From assembly GCF_001293685.1 (NCBI RefSeq), contig NZ_BCAG01000003.1:1984001-2048000 (forward strand): a stretch of 64,000 bases of DNA, written 5' to 3'. The notes beneath the pieces are model-generated. The model made no database searches. It was not told the DNA's origin and was given only the letters and a program-made list of their open reading frames with translations. The translations under genes and the position numbers were made by a program. How positions within the stretch are numbered: the first letter of the stretch is position 1; each line of letters opens with the position of its first letter. Below are positions 28,888 to 40,053 of the stretch, one piece after another. The DNA is from Desulfatitalea tepidiphila (GTDB lineage: Bacteria; Desulfobacterota; Desulfobacteria; Desulfobacterales; Desulfosarcinaceae).

Positions 28888-29869
28888 AATGTTGGCTCCG
28901 ATGCCATCGCCAGGCACTCTCGATGATAGCTTCCAGATTTTCATAGACCGGTGACCATCCCAAAATACGCCGGGCCTTGCTTGAATCGGCGACCAGTACA
29001 GCCGGATCCCCAGGGCGCCGATCGTGCTCGACGGCTTCAATCGCCCTGCCCGTCACCTGACGTGCCAACTCGATGACCTGCCGTACGGAAAAACCAACGC
29101 TGTTGCCGAGATTGAAGACTTGACTCCCGCCCCCTTCCAACAGGGTCTGAAGGGCGAGCAAGTGGGCTTGAGCGAGGTCACAGACATGGACGTAATCTCT
29201 GATGCACGTGCCGTCCGGTGTGGGATAGTCGCTTCCGAAAATCTTTATCGGGACGTGCGATAAGACGGCCCTAAGGACCAGCGGAATGAGATGCGACTCA
29301 GGTTCGTGCATTTCGCCGATCATTCCTGACGGGTGTGCGCCTGCCGCATTGAAATAGCGCAGGCTGATGGATTTCAAGCCGTGGGCCGTGTCGCAATCCG
29401 CCAGCATGCGCTCAACGGTGAGCTTCGTGCTGCCGTATGGATTGGTAGGATTGAGAGGGTGGTTTTCGGCGATGGGAATTTTCTCCGGTTCTCCATACAC
29501 AGCGGCAGTGGAAGAAAAAATAAAACGTTTGATCCCGTGACCGATCATCGTTTCAATCAGGTTGATCGTTTCTGCCACATTGTTACGGTAGTATTTGAGA
29601 GGCGCCTGGACAGATTCCCCTACGAGTGAGAAGGCCGCAAAGTGCATCACGGCATCGATAGGATACTTGGAAAAAATATCTCGCAAAAGATCGACGTTTC
29701 CCAACCCACCCTCGATGAGTTGACCACCTGTGACGAGTTGCCGATGGCCTGTAGAAAAGTTATCTAGAACGACAACCGAATAATTCTTCTCGATCAGTTC
29801 CCTGACCATGTGACTGCCGATGTAACCTGCTCCACCTATCACCAGAACGGTTGGATTGGACGCACTCAT
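28886..29869 (-). CDS. galE: UDP-glucose 4-epimerase
   Basis: A 327-residue short-chain dehydrogenase of the extended type. The NAD site is GGAGYIGSHMV at residues 12-22. FSSTAAVYGEPEKIP and the YxxxK motif in NPYGSTKLTVERML give the catalytic Ser/Tyr/Lys; substrate loops include LRYFNAAGAHP and GTCIRDYVHVCDLA. It converts UDP-glucose to UDP-galactose, so it can feed a galactose-type initiating transferase. It ends inside the inverted-repeat element and is followed upstream, with a 63-base gap, by ugd on the same strand. Confidence 0.96.
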   Translation of the reverse strand: MSASNPTVLVIGGAGYIGSHMVRELIEKNYSVVVLDNFSTGHRQLVTGGQLIEGGLGNVDLLRDIFSKYPIDAVMHFAAFSLVGESVQAPLKYYRNNVAETINLIETMIGHGIKRFIFSSTAAVYGEPEKIPIAENHPLNPTNPYGSTKLTVERMLADCDTAHGLKSISLRYFNAAGAHPSGMIGEMHEPESHLIPLVLRAVLSHVPIKIFGSDYPTPDGTCIRDYVHVCDLAQAHLLALQTLLEGGGSQVFNLGNSVGFSVRQVIELARQVTGRAIEAVEHDRRPGDPAVLVADSSKARRILGWSPVYENLEAIIESAWRWHRSQH

Positions 29870-29932
29870 ATCAACGACGATGCTCCCTGATGATCCTTCC
29901 GGTTTCGGCTCCCCATCGGCGTAAACGGATGG

Positions 29933-31279
29933 TCATGACTTCGATGCAATTACCGGACGCCCAATACCGAAATAGGCAAACCCTAAGCCGGCCAGGTGGG
30001 ATGACGAGAACAAATTACGACCATCGAAAATGATCGGCACCTTCAGCTTTTCCCTGATTTTATTAAAATCTGGATTTCTGAACTGGTTCCAGTCGGTAAT
30101 CACGGCCAAGGCATCGGCATCGTCCAGCACCTGGTACTGGTCGTCCATTATGGTCACTAGATCATTGTCCTTTAATGCCTGTCGGGCATTCGGTCCTGCC
30201 TCCGGGTCGAAAGCCTTGACGATCATACCGTCGGCGGTGAGATGCGAGATGATTTCAATGGCTGCCGAGTCTCGAATGTCATCCGTGCTGGCCTTAAAAG
30301 CCAGTCCCCACATGGCAAGTGTCTTGCCGCGAACACCACCAAGATTTTCGAAATAGGATCTGATTTTTTCCACGATCACGACTTTCTGTCTGTTATTGAC
30401 GCTGTCCACGGCGCTGACCAGTTCGGCAGCGTAACCATGTTCTTTGGCCGTATGAATCAACGCCTTCACGTCCTTAGGGAAACAAGATCCCCCGTAACCG
30501 ACGCCCGGATAAATGAAGCTGTAACCGATTCTTCGATCAGATCCCAATCCGATTCGGACATCTTTGACATCGGCACCGACCCGCTCGCAAATATTGGCGA
30601 TCTCATTGATAAAGGAAATCTTGGTGGCCAGCATGCAGTTGGCAGCATACTTGGTCATTTCAGCGGAACGCACACCCATGACGATCATTTTTTCGCGGCT
30701 GCGCGCAAAAGGCGCATAGAGCGTTTCCAACAACTTTGCGGTTCGCACATCATCGGTTCCGACAATGACGCGGTCGGGCTTCATGAAATCACCGACCGCA
30801 TCGCCTTCTTTCAAAAACTCCGGGTTCGACACCACATCGAATTCAAGGTTGAGCCCGCGGTTCTCAAGCTCTTCCTTGATGATCTTTTTGACCGTATCGG
30901 CGGTACCGACCGGAACGGTCGATTTATTGATGATAATTTTGTACTCTTCCATGCATCTGCCGATATCGCGGGCGACTTGTTTCACATGCGTCAGGTCACA
31001 GGATCCATCCGCATTGGGCGGCGTGCCGACGCAGTTAAACACGAACAAGGCATCCTTCATGCCCTCTTCAAGCAAGGAACTGAACTTGAGCCGGCCCTCT
31101 TCATGATTTCTTTTGACCAAAGGTTCCAGCCCCGGCTCATAGATGTGAATCTTCCCGTTGTTGAGGGATTCCACGATGCGGGAATTCTTATCGATGCAGG
31201 TCACGTTGTTTCCCATTTCCGAAAAACAGGCGGCTGCCACAAGGCCGACATAACCGGTGCCGATGATACAAACGTTCAT
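29933..31279 (-). CDS. ugd: UDP-glucose 6-dehydrogenase
   Basis: A 448-residue enzyme making UDP-glucuronate from UDP-glucose with two NAD+. The N-terminal NAD fold is MNVCIIGTGYVGLVAAACF. The catalytic Cys lies in YPGVGYGGSCFPKD near residue 260-270, and substrate-binding residues are in NPEFLKEGDAVGDF and the C-terminal Rossmann part (WGLAFKASTDDIRDSAAIEI). It lies between galE and a UDP-glucuronate 4-epimerase on the same strand, forming a nucleotide-sugar supply unit (UDP-Gal, UDP-GlcA, UDP-GalA) for acidic exopolysaccharide. Confidence 0.96.
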   Translation of the reverse strand: MNVCIIGTGYVGLVAAACFSEMGNNVTCIDKNSRIVESLNNGKIHIYEPGLEPLVKRNHEEGRLKFSSLLEEGMKDALFVFNCVGTPPNADGSCDLTHVKQVARDIGRCMEEYKIIINKSTVPVGTADTVKKIIKEELENRGLNLEFDVVSNPEFLKEGDAVGDFMKPDRVIVGTDDVRTAKLLETLYAPFARSREKMIVMGVRSAEMTKYAANCMLATKISFINEIANICERVGADVKDVRIGLGSDRRIGYSFIYPGVGYGGSCFPKDVKALIHTAKEHGYAAELVSAVDSVNNRQKVVIVEKIRSYFENLGGVRGKTLAMWGLAFKASTDDIRDSAAIEIISHLTADGMIVKAFDPEAGPNARQALKDNDLVTIMDDQYQVLDDADALAVITDWNQFRNPDFNKIREKLKVPIIFDGRNLFSSSHLAGLGFAYFGIGRPVIASKS

Positions 31280-31299
31280 TTAGGTAATCCCCCTGTTGC

Positions 31300-32325
31300 T
31301 TATTGCTGATGATAGTACGAACGATACCATTCGATAAATTTGCGGATACCCTCCCTGAGGGGTGTGTCCGGTCTGAAACCGACATCTTGCGTGAGGGCAT
31401 CCACATCAGCATAAGTGGCCGGAACATCGCCGGGTTGTAAATCCATGTAGTCTTTTTGAGCCTTTTTTCCCAACGCGGATTCAATCTCTTCGATGAAGGT
31501 TGAAAGCTCTACAGGATTATTGTTCCCGATATTGTACAGGCGGTATGGTGTATAAGATGTTCCTGGATCCGGGGCGTCGCCGGACCATTTCGGGTTGGGT
31601 TCGGGTTGATGCGCCATGACACGAACGACGCCTTCAACAATATCGTCTATGTAAGTAAAATCCCTTTTCATCTTCCCGTGATTGAAAACTTTGATGGGAC
31701 GGTCTTCCAGGATGGCTTTGGTAAAAAGAAACAGCGCCATGTCGGGTCGGCCCCATGGACCGTAAACCGTAAAGAAGCGCAATCCGGTGCATGGCAGGCC
31801 GAACAGATGGCTGTATGTATGCGCCATGAGTTCATTGGCTTTCTTGCTGGCGGCGTATAGGGATACCGGATGATCGACGTTGTCATGGATCGAAAAAGGC
31901 ATCTTGGTGTTTGCGCCATAAACTGAACTCGAAGAGGCGAAGACGAGGTGCTTGACCTTGCTGTGCCGGCATGCTTCGAGAATGTTTACAAATCCGACGA
32001 GGTTGGCATTCACATAGGCCCCCGGGTTCTCGAGGGAGTAACGAACGCCGGCCTGGGCGGCCAGGTTGACGACGACATCGAATCGGTGTTTCGAGAATAC
32101 CGTCTGCACACTGGCGCTGTCTGACAGGTCTGCCTTGTGGAATTGGAAAGAAGAATGAAGGCGCAACTTCTCCAGTCGCGCCTCTTTAAGCAAGGGGTCA
32201 TAATAAGAATTCATATTGTCCAGCCCAACGACTCGTTTCCCCTCCGCCAAGAGCCGTTCAGACAGATGATAACCGATGAAACCAGCAGCCCCGGTCACCA
32301 GTACCTGATCATAGTCCATTCGCAT
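31300..32325 (-). CDS. UDP-glucuronate 4-epimerase (NAD-dependent)
   Basis: ATG 32325 ([12 protein letters not shown]) with AAGGAT 6 bases upstream gives 341 residues; the frame runs on to 32403 only because it reads through a dispersed repeat. The extended SDR motifs are [31 protein letters not shown] and [19 protein letters not shown] (catalytic Tyr/Lys), followed by [17 protein letters not shown]. This pattern is that of UDP-glucuronate epimerases giving UDP-galacturonate, and the gene follows ugd, which makes the substrate. 20 bases separate it from ugd. Confidence 0.9.
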   Translation of the reverse strand: MRMDYDQVLVTGAAGFIGYHLSERLLAEGKRVVGLDNMNSYYDPLLKEARLEKLRLHSSFQFHKADLSDSASVQTVFSKHRFDVVVNLAAQAGVRYSLENPGAYVNANLVGFVNILEACRHSKVKHLVFASSSSVYGANTKMPFSIHDNVDHPVSLYAASKKANELMAHTYSHLFGLPCTGLRFFTVYGPWGRPDMALFLFTKAILEDRPIKVFNHGKMKRDFTYIDDIVEGVVRVMAHQPEPNPKWSGDAPDPGTSYTPYRLYNIGNNNPVELSTFIEEIESALGKKAQKDYMDLQPGDVPATYADVDALTQDVGFRPDTPLREGIRKFIEWYRSYYHQQ

Positions 32326-32354
32326 TTTTCTATCCTTAAAAAATGATAAAACTA

Positions 32355-32466
32355 AAAAAAGTCGCAGATGCGTCATGCCGGCGAACGCCGGCATCCAGAA
32401 CATGTTGAAAATACTGGATCCCGGCTTCCCCCGGGATGACGGGAAAAGCGAGTTCCGAACTTTTTA
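32355..32466. repeat. Dispersed palindromic repeat, family C, copy 2
   Basis: The core 32371-32441 has CGTCATGCCGGCGAACGCC opposite CCCCCGGGATGACG. Outer arms AAAAAGT and ACTTTTT extend the palindrome to 32355-32466. It lies between the epimerase start and the upstream regulator gene, and so in the epimerase leader. Confidence 0.85.
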
Positions 32467-32516
32467 CGGTGCCGTCAAAAATATAAATAAAAATCTACCC
32501 ATGCAGCTAAACGCGG

Positions 32517-33938
32517 TTACACAATTTCATACATTTTCAACTTATTCAACATGGATTTGTAACTGATATTGAGCAACGCCGCTGCTTTCTTTCGATTCCA
32601 GTTGGTTTTTTCCATTGCCTTTTCTATCAGGTTCTTTTCAATACGGGCCGCAAACACATGGCAAACATTTTTCAACGAAATTTCTTTTGCGGTAGTCAAA
32701 AAATCCTCAATTTCCGGCGTTTCAGGCATAGGCGCGGAACTCAGCGGAAAATCGTACAATTCGGCTTCAGGTTCTGCTGAAACTGGGAAAATATCCTCTT
32801 GCAGGACAACGGACTCATCTCGATCATGCACAATGCGATACACGATGGATTGCAGTTCCTTCAAGTTGCGGGGCCATTCATAGCGTAAGAACCGTTTTTG
32901 CACCTCAGTGGAGAGAGGCATCAAGTTCGAACTTAAATCCGCACACGTATGAATGACATAATAGTCCACGAGAACCGGTATGTCCTCTCGGCGTTCCCTG
33001 ATCGGAGGAATGCACAAGGGAATGACATTCAGTCTATGGTATACATCAGACCTCACAGGATAGGCCTGTGTAAATGAAGTCGGCGTATGGTTCGTTGTGG
33101 CCACTATCCTGAGTTGTTTATTCGAATGTTTGAAAAGGTCAAAAAAGTCTTGTGAGTAATCATCAAGCACCAGGAGCAGTTTGGATTGAATCTTTCTATC
33201 GAGCCTTTCGATCCGATCCAGGTAAAGCACCAGGGGATTAGGTCCGCTTCTGTTTCGGTCAAAAAAACCGGCATATTTTTCCTGGATCCGCTGAATAAAA
33301 GCCCCTTTCGCATCTATTGTCTCTAAACTTACTCCCGAACAATCCACTTTTACGATGACAGCGTCTGGTCCAAGATCTTTAAATATTCGCCGAACCAGTA
33401 ATTCCTTACCGACACCAGGTTCCCCGTAAATCAAAATGGGGCTGTTGTTTTCAACAATCGTAGGTAAAATTGATCTGATGTGCTTGATATTCGGGTGATT
33501 ACCCACCAATACCGGATCTTGTCTGCCGATAGGCAAGTTCGGAACATGACCTGTATCATTGTAATTGTCCAATATTTTATGCATTTCTCCGATAGAACGG
33601 AATGTGGAGATGGGCAGTGGGGTTATACCTGTTTGATCGCTCAACTGCTGTTCACACTTTTTGATCGATGAGGGGGCCAAAACCAGGCAAGACAGTTTGT
33701 AGGCTTGTATCGCAAAAAGAAACCGCCAAATTATTTTTTTTGTTTGGGTTTTGATTACAATCACATCCGGATCGATAGCCTCGAGATTATCAATGCATGT
33801 CAACTCGTTTTCAAAACAGAAAACCTTCTGGCTGCGCCGAACGACACTGTTTTTAAGCAGTTCTCTATCCAAAACAGTTTCCGCAAAAATAACGGTGCTT
33901 TTGTTACGGATGTCTTGGGTTTTTGGATCGTCAGGCAT
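32517..33938 (-). CDS. NtrC-like AAA+ regulator lacking GAFTGA and the Walker B Glu
   Basis: ATG 33938 gives 473 residues; a GTG at 33941 is adjacent. Residues 1-125 are receiver-like without a clear phospho-Asp pocket. The AAA+ domain has Walker A GEPGVGKELL and the arginine finger region VRSDVYHRLN, but the GAFTGA loop reads GAFIQR (near residue 212) and Walker B reads YLDRIERL, with Arg where Glu is needed (near 238). A Fis-type HTH ends it (MEKTNWNRKKAAALLNISYK). The family normally remodels sigma-54 polymerase by ATP hydrolysis; these changes argue against that. It may act as a DNA-binding modulator of the neighbouring intact activator. Confidence 0.87.
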   Translation of the reverse strand: MPDDPKTQDIRNKSTVIFAETVLDRELLKNSVVRRSQKVFCFENELTCIDNLEAIDPDVIVIKTQTKKIIWRFLFAIQAYKLSCLVLAPSSIKKCEQQLSDQTGITPLPISTFRSIGEMHKILDNYNDTGHVPNLPIGRQDPVLVGNHPNIKHIRSILPTIVENNSPILIYGEPGVGKELLVRRIFKDLGPDAVIVKVDCSGVSLETIDAKGAFIQRIQEKYAGFFDRNRSGPNPLVLYLDRIERLDRKIQSKLLLVLDDYSQDFFDLFKHSNKQLRIVATTNHTPTSFTQAYPVRSDVYHRLNVIPLCIPPIRERREDIPVLVDYYVIHTCADLSSNLMPLSTEVQKRFLRYEWPRNLKELQSIVYRIVHDRDESVVLQEDIFPVSAEPEAELYDFPLSSAPMPETPEIEDFLTTAKEISLKNVCHVFAARIEKNLIEKAMEKTNWNRKKAAALLNISYKSMLNKLKMYEIV

Positions 33939-33941
33939 CAC

Positions 33942-34402
33942 ACAATCTCATATGATTTTTTAACTCTCTGGTCTCTTTTCAAATATCGGAAAATCAGCAA
34001 TAGTCGTGCCCAGCATATGAAAAACGCTTATCAAAAACAAAATTGTTATTAACCCGTTAATTTTTTACTATTTTCTGACCTTTTAGGAAGGATATCCTCC
34101 AAGTTGCCAATCTTAGATGTGAATCATAATGCTGCTTTTTCCTCTTATTATGTGAACCATGGTTCCACTTTTTAGGAATTATTTGCTATATTTTATAAAT
34201 TTGGAATCGAACCCGGATACCACCCTCAAAGACGCCAAATTACAGTCTAAGGTCTCATTATTCTTGCAAATGAATAGCATGTAGGCTATGTGTAATTTAT
34301 TTCACCCTGATATTGCAAAATTCGATTCAATTGTTCGCACTCATTGATGAGGAACGACAGAGCGTCTTTTGTCGATTCAAATGGAATCTGAAGGAGCGCA
34401 TG
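33942..34402. other. AT-rich intergenic region between divergent regulators
   Basis: No gene is supported here. It holds two palindromes, AGGATATCCT at 34089-34098 and GAACCATGGTTC at 34154-34165, either of which could be an operator for the divergent regulator genes. No convincing sigma-54 (-24/-12) box was found. A short minus-strand stretch near 34205 resembles a tRNA T-loop but has no tRNA around it. Confidence 0.5.
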
Positions 34403-34774
34403 ATGGGTTCTATGCCAAAAATCTTGATCATTGAAGACACTGATGAAGTGCTCTCCGCATTATATAAATATTTCAGGCAAAAGAACTATGAAGTCATTTC
34501 AGCTTCCAATGGACTGGACGGATTAAAAGCGATTGAAACAGAGCAGGAATCGCTGAATCTTATCATCACAGATTTAGTTCTTCCCAATATCAGCGGTGTT
34601 GCCGTAATTTCCATCGTGAAAAAAAAATTTCCAAATATTCCAGTCATCGCAATTACCGGTTGGGGCGAGCATCCTGAAGCCTTGGCCAAAGAGGCCAAGG
34701 CAAATCTCGTAATGGAAAAACCATTCAAATTAAATGAATTGGAAAAAGCAGTCAGAGAGCTGCTTAATATGTAA
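34403..34774 (+). CDS. Free-standing response-regulator receiver (CheY-like)
   Basis: AAGGAG 6 bases upstream favours the ATG at 34403 over that at 34400; product 123 residues. It is a receiver domain only: acidic pair in ILIIEDTDEVL, phospho-Asp in LIITDLVLPN, Thr in AITGWGE and Lys in MEKPFK. It would be phosphorylated by a histidine kinase, probably not encoded here. The next gene, 13 bases downstream, is an enhancer-binding AAA+ protein without its own receiver. The two look like an NtrC-type regulator split into separate proteins. Confidence 0.9.
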   Translation: MGSMPKILIIEDTDEVLSALYKYFRQKNYEVISASNGLDGLKAIETEQESLNLIITDLVLPNISGVAVISIVKKKFPNIPVIAITGWGEHPEALAKEAKANLVMEKPFKLNELEKAVRELLNM

Positions 34775-34787
34775 AGATTGGCGAAAA

Positions 34788-35843
34788 ATGGGACCTCCAA
34801 TTATTGGCGTGAGCGAAAATATCAGGCGCGTTAGAGAACTCATCGAACACGTCGCGCATACAGGATTAAATACAGTTATTCTTGGCGAAAGCGGCGTTGG
34901 CAAAGAGGTGGTGGCTCAAAACCTTTATCAATTGTCGCCACGATTGGGAAAGCCGTTTATCAAAATCAATTGCGCTGCTTTGCCGGAAGGTCTCCTGGAA
35001 AGCGAGCTTTTTGGTTATGAGAGGGGCGCATTCACCGGGGCGGAACAAAAAAGAAAGGGAAAATTTCAGTTGGCCCATGGAGGTGTCCTGCTCCTCGATG
35101 AAATAGGTGACATGTCACTGGCCCTCCAAGCCAAATTGTTGCATGTGCTTCAAAGCGGCGAGTTTGCCCCCCTTGGATCAGAAAAAGATTTTAAAACAGA
35201 TACCTGGGTAATTGCTGCAACCAACCACGATCTAAAACAGGACATCGGCGAAGGCAAATTCAGGGAAGATCTCTATTACCGCCTCAATATTATCACCATT
35301 TTCATTGCACCACTGCGTGAAAGGTTGGAAGATATACCGCCGCTCATCGACTATTATTTGAATGAATATGCCCCCCAGCTAAAAGGAGAGCACCTTGTGA
35401 GACCGGCCCGTGAATTGATCGAACAACTCAAAAGTTACCATTGGCCGGGCAATGTCAGGGAGCTGCAAAATGTACTGAAAAGAATGCTGGTATTAGGTGA
35501 TCCGGAAAAGATTGTTTATGAACTTCTTAGCGGATCTCTGACGAACAGCCGGGCAACCAGTGCACAGGGAACGATACATACAGAGTCCGGTGGTCACTTA
35601 TTTCCATCTGTTATGGAATTCGACAAGGAAAACCTGATTGGAAACAGCTCTTTTTCTTTGAAATCCATAAAGAAGAAAGCCGTAGACAAAGTTGAGAGAG
35701 AGGTTATCCTGTACATTTTAGAGAAAACCGACTGGAACAGGAGTAAGGCATCGAAAATCCTGAAAGTCAGCTACAAAACACTGCTCAATAAAATTACAGA
35801 ATTGGCCATTACGCCACCATCTGGAAGAAACTTAAATGACTAG
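34788..35843 (+). CDS. Sigma-54 enhancer-binding protein (AAA+ and Fis HTH, no receiver)
   Basis: Start taken at ATG 34788 (MGPPIIGVSENIRRV), 351 residues; an ATG at 34734 lies inside the receiver gene. The AAA+ domain is complete: Walker A GESGVGKE, GAFTGA in ERGAFTGAEQKR, Walker B LLLDEIGDM, arginine fingers FREDLYYRLN. The C-terminal Fis-type HTH is EKTDWNRSKASKILKVSYKT. It should activate sigma-54 promoters, with activity possibly set by the receiver encoded just upstream. Its HTH resembles that of the degenerate regulator on the other side, so both may recognise related sites. Confidence 0.92.
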   Translation: MGPPIIGVSENIRRVRELIEHVAHTGLNTVILGESGVGKEVVAQNLYQLSPRLGKPFIKINCAALPEGLLESELFGYERGAFTGAEQKRKGKFQLAHGGVLLLDEIGDMSLALQAKLLHVLQSGEFAPLGSEKDFKTDTWVIAATNHDLKQDIGEGKFREDLYYRLNIITIFIAPLRERLEDIPPLIDYYLNEYAPQLKGEHLVRPARELIEQLKSYHWPGNVRELQNVLKRMLVLGDPEKIVYELLSGSLTNSRATSAQGTIHTESGGHLFPSVMEFDKENLIGNSSFSLKSIKKKAVDKVEREVILYILEKTDWNRSKASKILKVSYKTLLNKITELAITPPSGRNLND

Positions 35844-36055
35844 AACATAATATTCTTAAATTTTATAACATAACATTCATATCTTTTTGCCTTTTCATGA
35901 TGATTCCATTGCTCAAAAATAATATATTCAAAAATATCTATTTGTTTTCAAATGAATTCTAGAAAATCAAATCCCTCAACACAGACAACGCAATTGAAAA
36001 TTAGACAAGGCACTATTGTTGCATCGATTACTGATTATTTATATTGAAAGAGGAC

Positions 36056-36295
36056 ATGGATTCGGGTCAAATGCAAACATATATAATGGCCTCTGGAATG
36101 GAGCACCTTGTCTCAATGCTAACTAAAGTTATTAATAGTAAAGATAATTGCGGCAGACGGAAGAAACCTGATCGCAGGCAATTCACCTATACATTTCACA
36201 TTCCTGAAAGACGTAAAGGCGACGATAGGAGAACGGGTGATGATCGTCGCCAGATAGATAGAAACCATGATGAAGCGATATCATCACCTATGTGA
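36056..36295 (+). CDS. Small Arg/Asp-rich hypothetical protein
   Basis: A 79-residue protein from ATG 36056 (MDSGQMQTYIMAS); the frame also allows a TTG at 36044. The C-terminal half is highly charged with repeated RR motifs (GRRKKPDRRQ, PERRKGDDRRTGDDRRQ). Such ERR/DRR repeats are seen in short linkers of PilZ-type and other Desulfobacterota proteins, but no family can be named. AT-rich codon use matches the regulator genes before it. 35844-36055 contains nothing recognisable. Confidence 0.5.
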   Translation: MDSGQMQTYIMASGMEHLVSMLTKVINSKDNCGRRKKPDRRQFTYTFHIPERRKGDDRRTGDDRRQIDRNHDEAISSPM

Positions 36296-36354
36296 AACCA
36301 TAATGCTTGCTTGTGACGTCAATAGAATCTTATTTATCTGAAAATATTCCGCTT

Positions 36355-37065
36355 TTATCCAGACTTGGCCATTTCAATTGCGCCTGTATCAGTCCAACTG
36401 CCCGAGTGTGTTGGAAATTTGATAAGTTTCTGCAGTTGTTCAAGAAACTCGCCACGGCCGATGAAAACCCCGCCTAAAGTCCGTAAGTGCTCAGAAGGCA
36501 CCTGACAGTCGATTAGAGAAAACTTTTTTATTAATAGAAAGGCGTTGAGGTGATACAGGCACACCTTCGAGGCGTCATTCATGGTGGAGAACATGGATTC
36601 GCCGAAGAAGATGTGGCCTATAGCGATACCGTAAAGGCCACCAACCAGCTGCCCATCGTGCCAGGCCTCCACGCTGTGAGCATACCCCAGCATATGAAGC
36701 TTTTTATAAGCGGCCTCCATTTCCGGCGTGATCCAGGTGCCTTCTCCATTTTTGGTTCGAAGACGGCCGCAGTTGTGGATCACCTGGTCGAAGGCGGTAT
36801 CGAAGCTGACCTGATAGATAGTCCTGCGGATCGTCCTTTTTAATGATTTGGATGGCCTGAATTCATGCGGGTAGAGCACCATGCGCGGATCAGGAGACCA
36901 CCACAAGATGGGATCGCCTTGAGAATACCAGGGGAAGATGCCCTGGCGATAGGCGGCCAAGATCCTGCCGGGGTTCAGGTCGCCACCCACGGCCAGCAGG
37001 CCTTCCCGGGTGGCCAGATGGGGTGGCGGAAAGACGTATTCTTCGGGTAGCGTGAATACGGGCAT
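36355..37065 (-). CDS. aat: Leucyl/phenylalanyl-tRNA--protein transferase
   Basis: ATG 37065 (MPVFTLPEEYVFPPPHLA) matches the family start, giving 236 residues; upstream in-frame codons run into a repeat. Key motifs: GLLAVGGDLNP, GIFPWYSQGDPILWWSPDPR, YKKLHMLGYAHSVEAW, GGLYGIAIGHIFFGESMFS. The enzyme adds Leu or Phe from charged tRNA to proteins with N-terminal Arg/Lys, marking them for ClpS and ClpAP. clpA and clpS lie just upstream on the same strand, so the whole N-end-rule branch is encoded together, with a hairpin repeat between aat and clpA. Confidence 0.96.
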   Translation of the reverse strand: MPVFTLPEEYVFPPPHLATREGLLAVGGDLNPGRILAAYRQGIFPWYSQGDPILWWSPDPRMVLYPHEFRPSKSLKRTIRRTIYQVSFDTAFDQVIHNCGRLRTKNGEGTWITPEMEAAYKKLHMLGYAHSVEAWHDGQLVGGLYGIAIGHIFFGESMFSTMNDASKVCLYHLNAFLLIKKFSLIDCQVPSEHLRTLGGVFIGRGEFLEQLQKLIKFPTHSGSWTDTGAIEMAKSG

Positions 37066-37128
37066 GAGCGATACTTGCGGTGCGAAATGGTAAAAGGAGT
37101 GGTCGGTCGGTAAAACCGTCTTGTACCA

Positions 37129-37207
37129 GGCGGGTATAAACCCGCCCCTGCACATTCTGGAATATGATGTGGGCTGTCAACCGTAGGGGCGGGCTTTATA
37201 CCCGCTC
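37129..37207. repeat. Paired GC-rich hairpin repeat, family D, copy 1
   Basis: Two hairpins in inverted orientation: GGCGGGTATAAACCCGCC at 37129-37146, and a second with GTAGGGGCGGGCTTTATACC from 37183 to 37207, about 36 bases apart. It separates clpA and aat. Related pairs occur at 40054, 50910 and 58835. Confidence 0.85.
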
Positions 37208-37238
37208 GAAAGCCACCCCGTTTGTCAATTGGATCGAC

Positions 37239-39488
<2,250 letters not shown>

Positions 39489-39492
39489 GGTC

Positions 39493-39807
39493 TTATGCTT
39501 TCTCCATGGTGCATTTTAAAGGATGCCCGTTGTCACGGGCCATGCGAACGACCGTATCGACTTTGGTTTCGGCGATCTCGTAAGTAAACAGGCCGCATAC
39601 GCCAATGCCCTGCTTGTGGACATTGAGCATGATGCGGGTCGCGTCCTCGATGGACTTGTGAAACACCACCATGAGCACCTGCACGACGAATTCCATGGTT
39701 GTATAATCGTCGTTGTGAAGCAAGACCTTGTACATGGCCGGTTCGCGGAGGTCATGTTCGGTCTTTGCATTAACATCCCCTATGGTTTCGGGTAGATACT
39801 CACTCAT
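39493..39807 (-). CDS. clpS: Clp protease adaptor ClpS
   Basis: A 104-residue adaptor (family about 100). The conserved core is [20 protein letters not shown] with the N-degron pocket residues (Asn-Asp-Asp). [19 protein letters not shown] and the C-terminal helix follow. ClpS binds proteins with N-terminal Phe, Leu, Trp or Tyr and delivers them to ClpAP. It is first in clpS-clpA with only 4 bases between them, so they are co-transcribed. Confidence 0.97.
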   Translation of the reverse strand: MSEYLPETIGDVNAKTEHDLREPAMYKVLLHNDDYTTMEFVVQVLMVVFHKSIEDATRIMLNVHKQGIGVCGLFTYEIAETKVDTVVRMARDNGHPLKCTMEKA

Positions 39808-40053
39808 GAGATCAAAATTTTATCGATACATGCTTTCATCTCATCTCGCTTTTTTGAAAATCATTATAAGCATCAGGGTCGGAGTTTGTAAAGAGCCTGG
39901 ATAGGGCGGACGCTCTGCAAAAACACCGGGCCGGATGCAGGCGCGCGGGGTCTGTATGGATTATCGCTCCGAAGGGTCAGATTCTTGAGAGTAGTGTCTT
40001 TTTGGTGTTGCGTTGGCAGGGGATAGAGGCCGACAGATGTTGGGATTGGAAAC

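Noticed and set aside
32326-32403. 26-residue N-terminal extension of the UDP-glucuronate epimerase ([11 protein letters not shown]...)
   Set aside because: It is a translation of the family C palindromic repeat; the ATG at 32325 has the ribosome site and the family N-terminus.
34200-34240. tRNA T-loop-like GGGTTCGATTCC on the minus strand
   Set aside because: The T-stem does not pair properly and no acceptor, D or anticodon arms are found; no tRNA or attachment site is supported.
33942-34402. Sigma-54 promoter near the enhancer-binding protein genes
   Set aside because: No TGGCAC-N5-TTGC match in the right spacing or orientation was found here or directly upstream of the polysaccharide genes I checked by eye.
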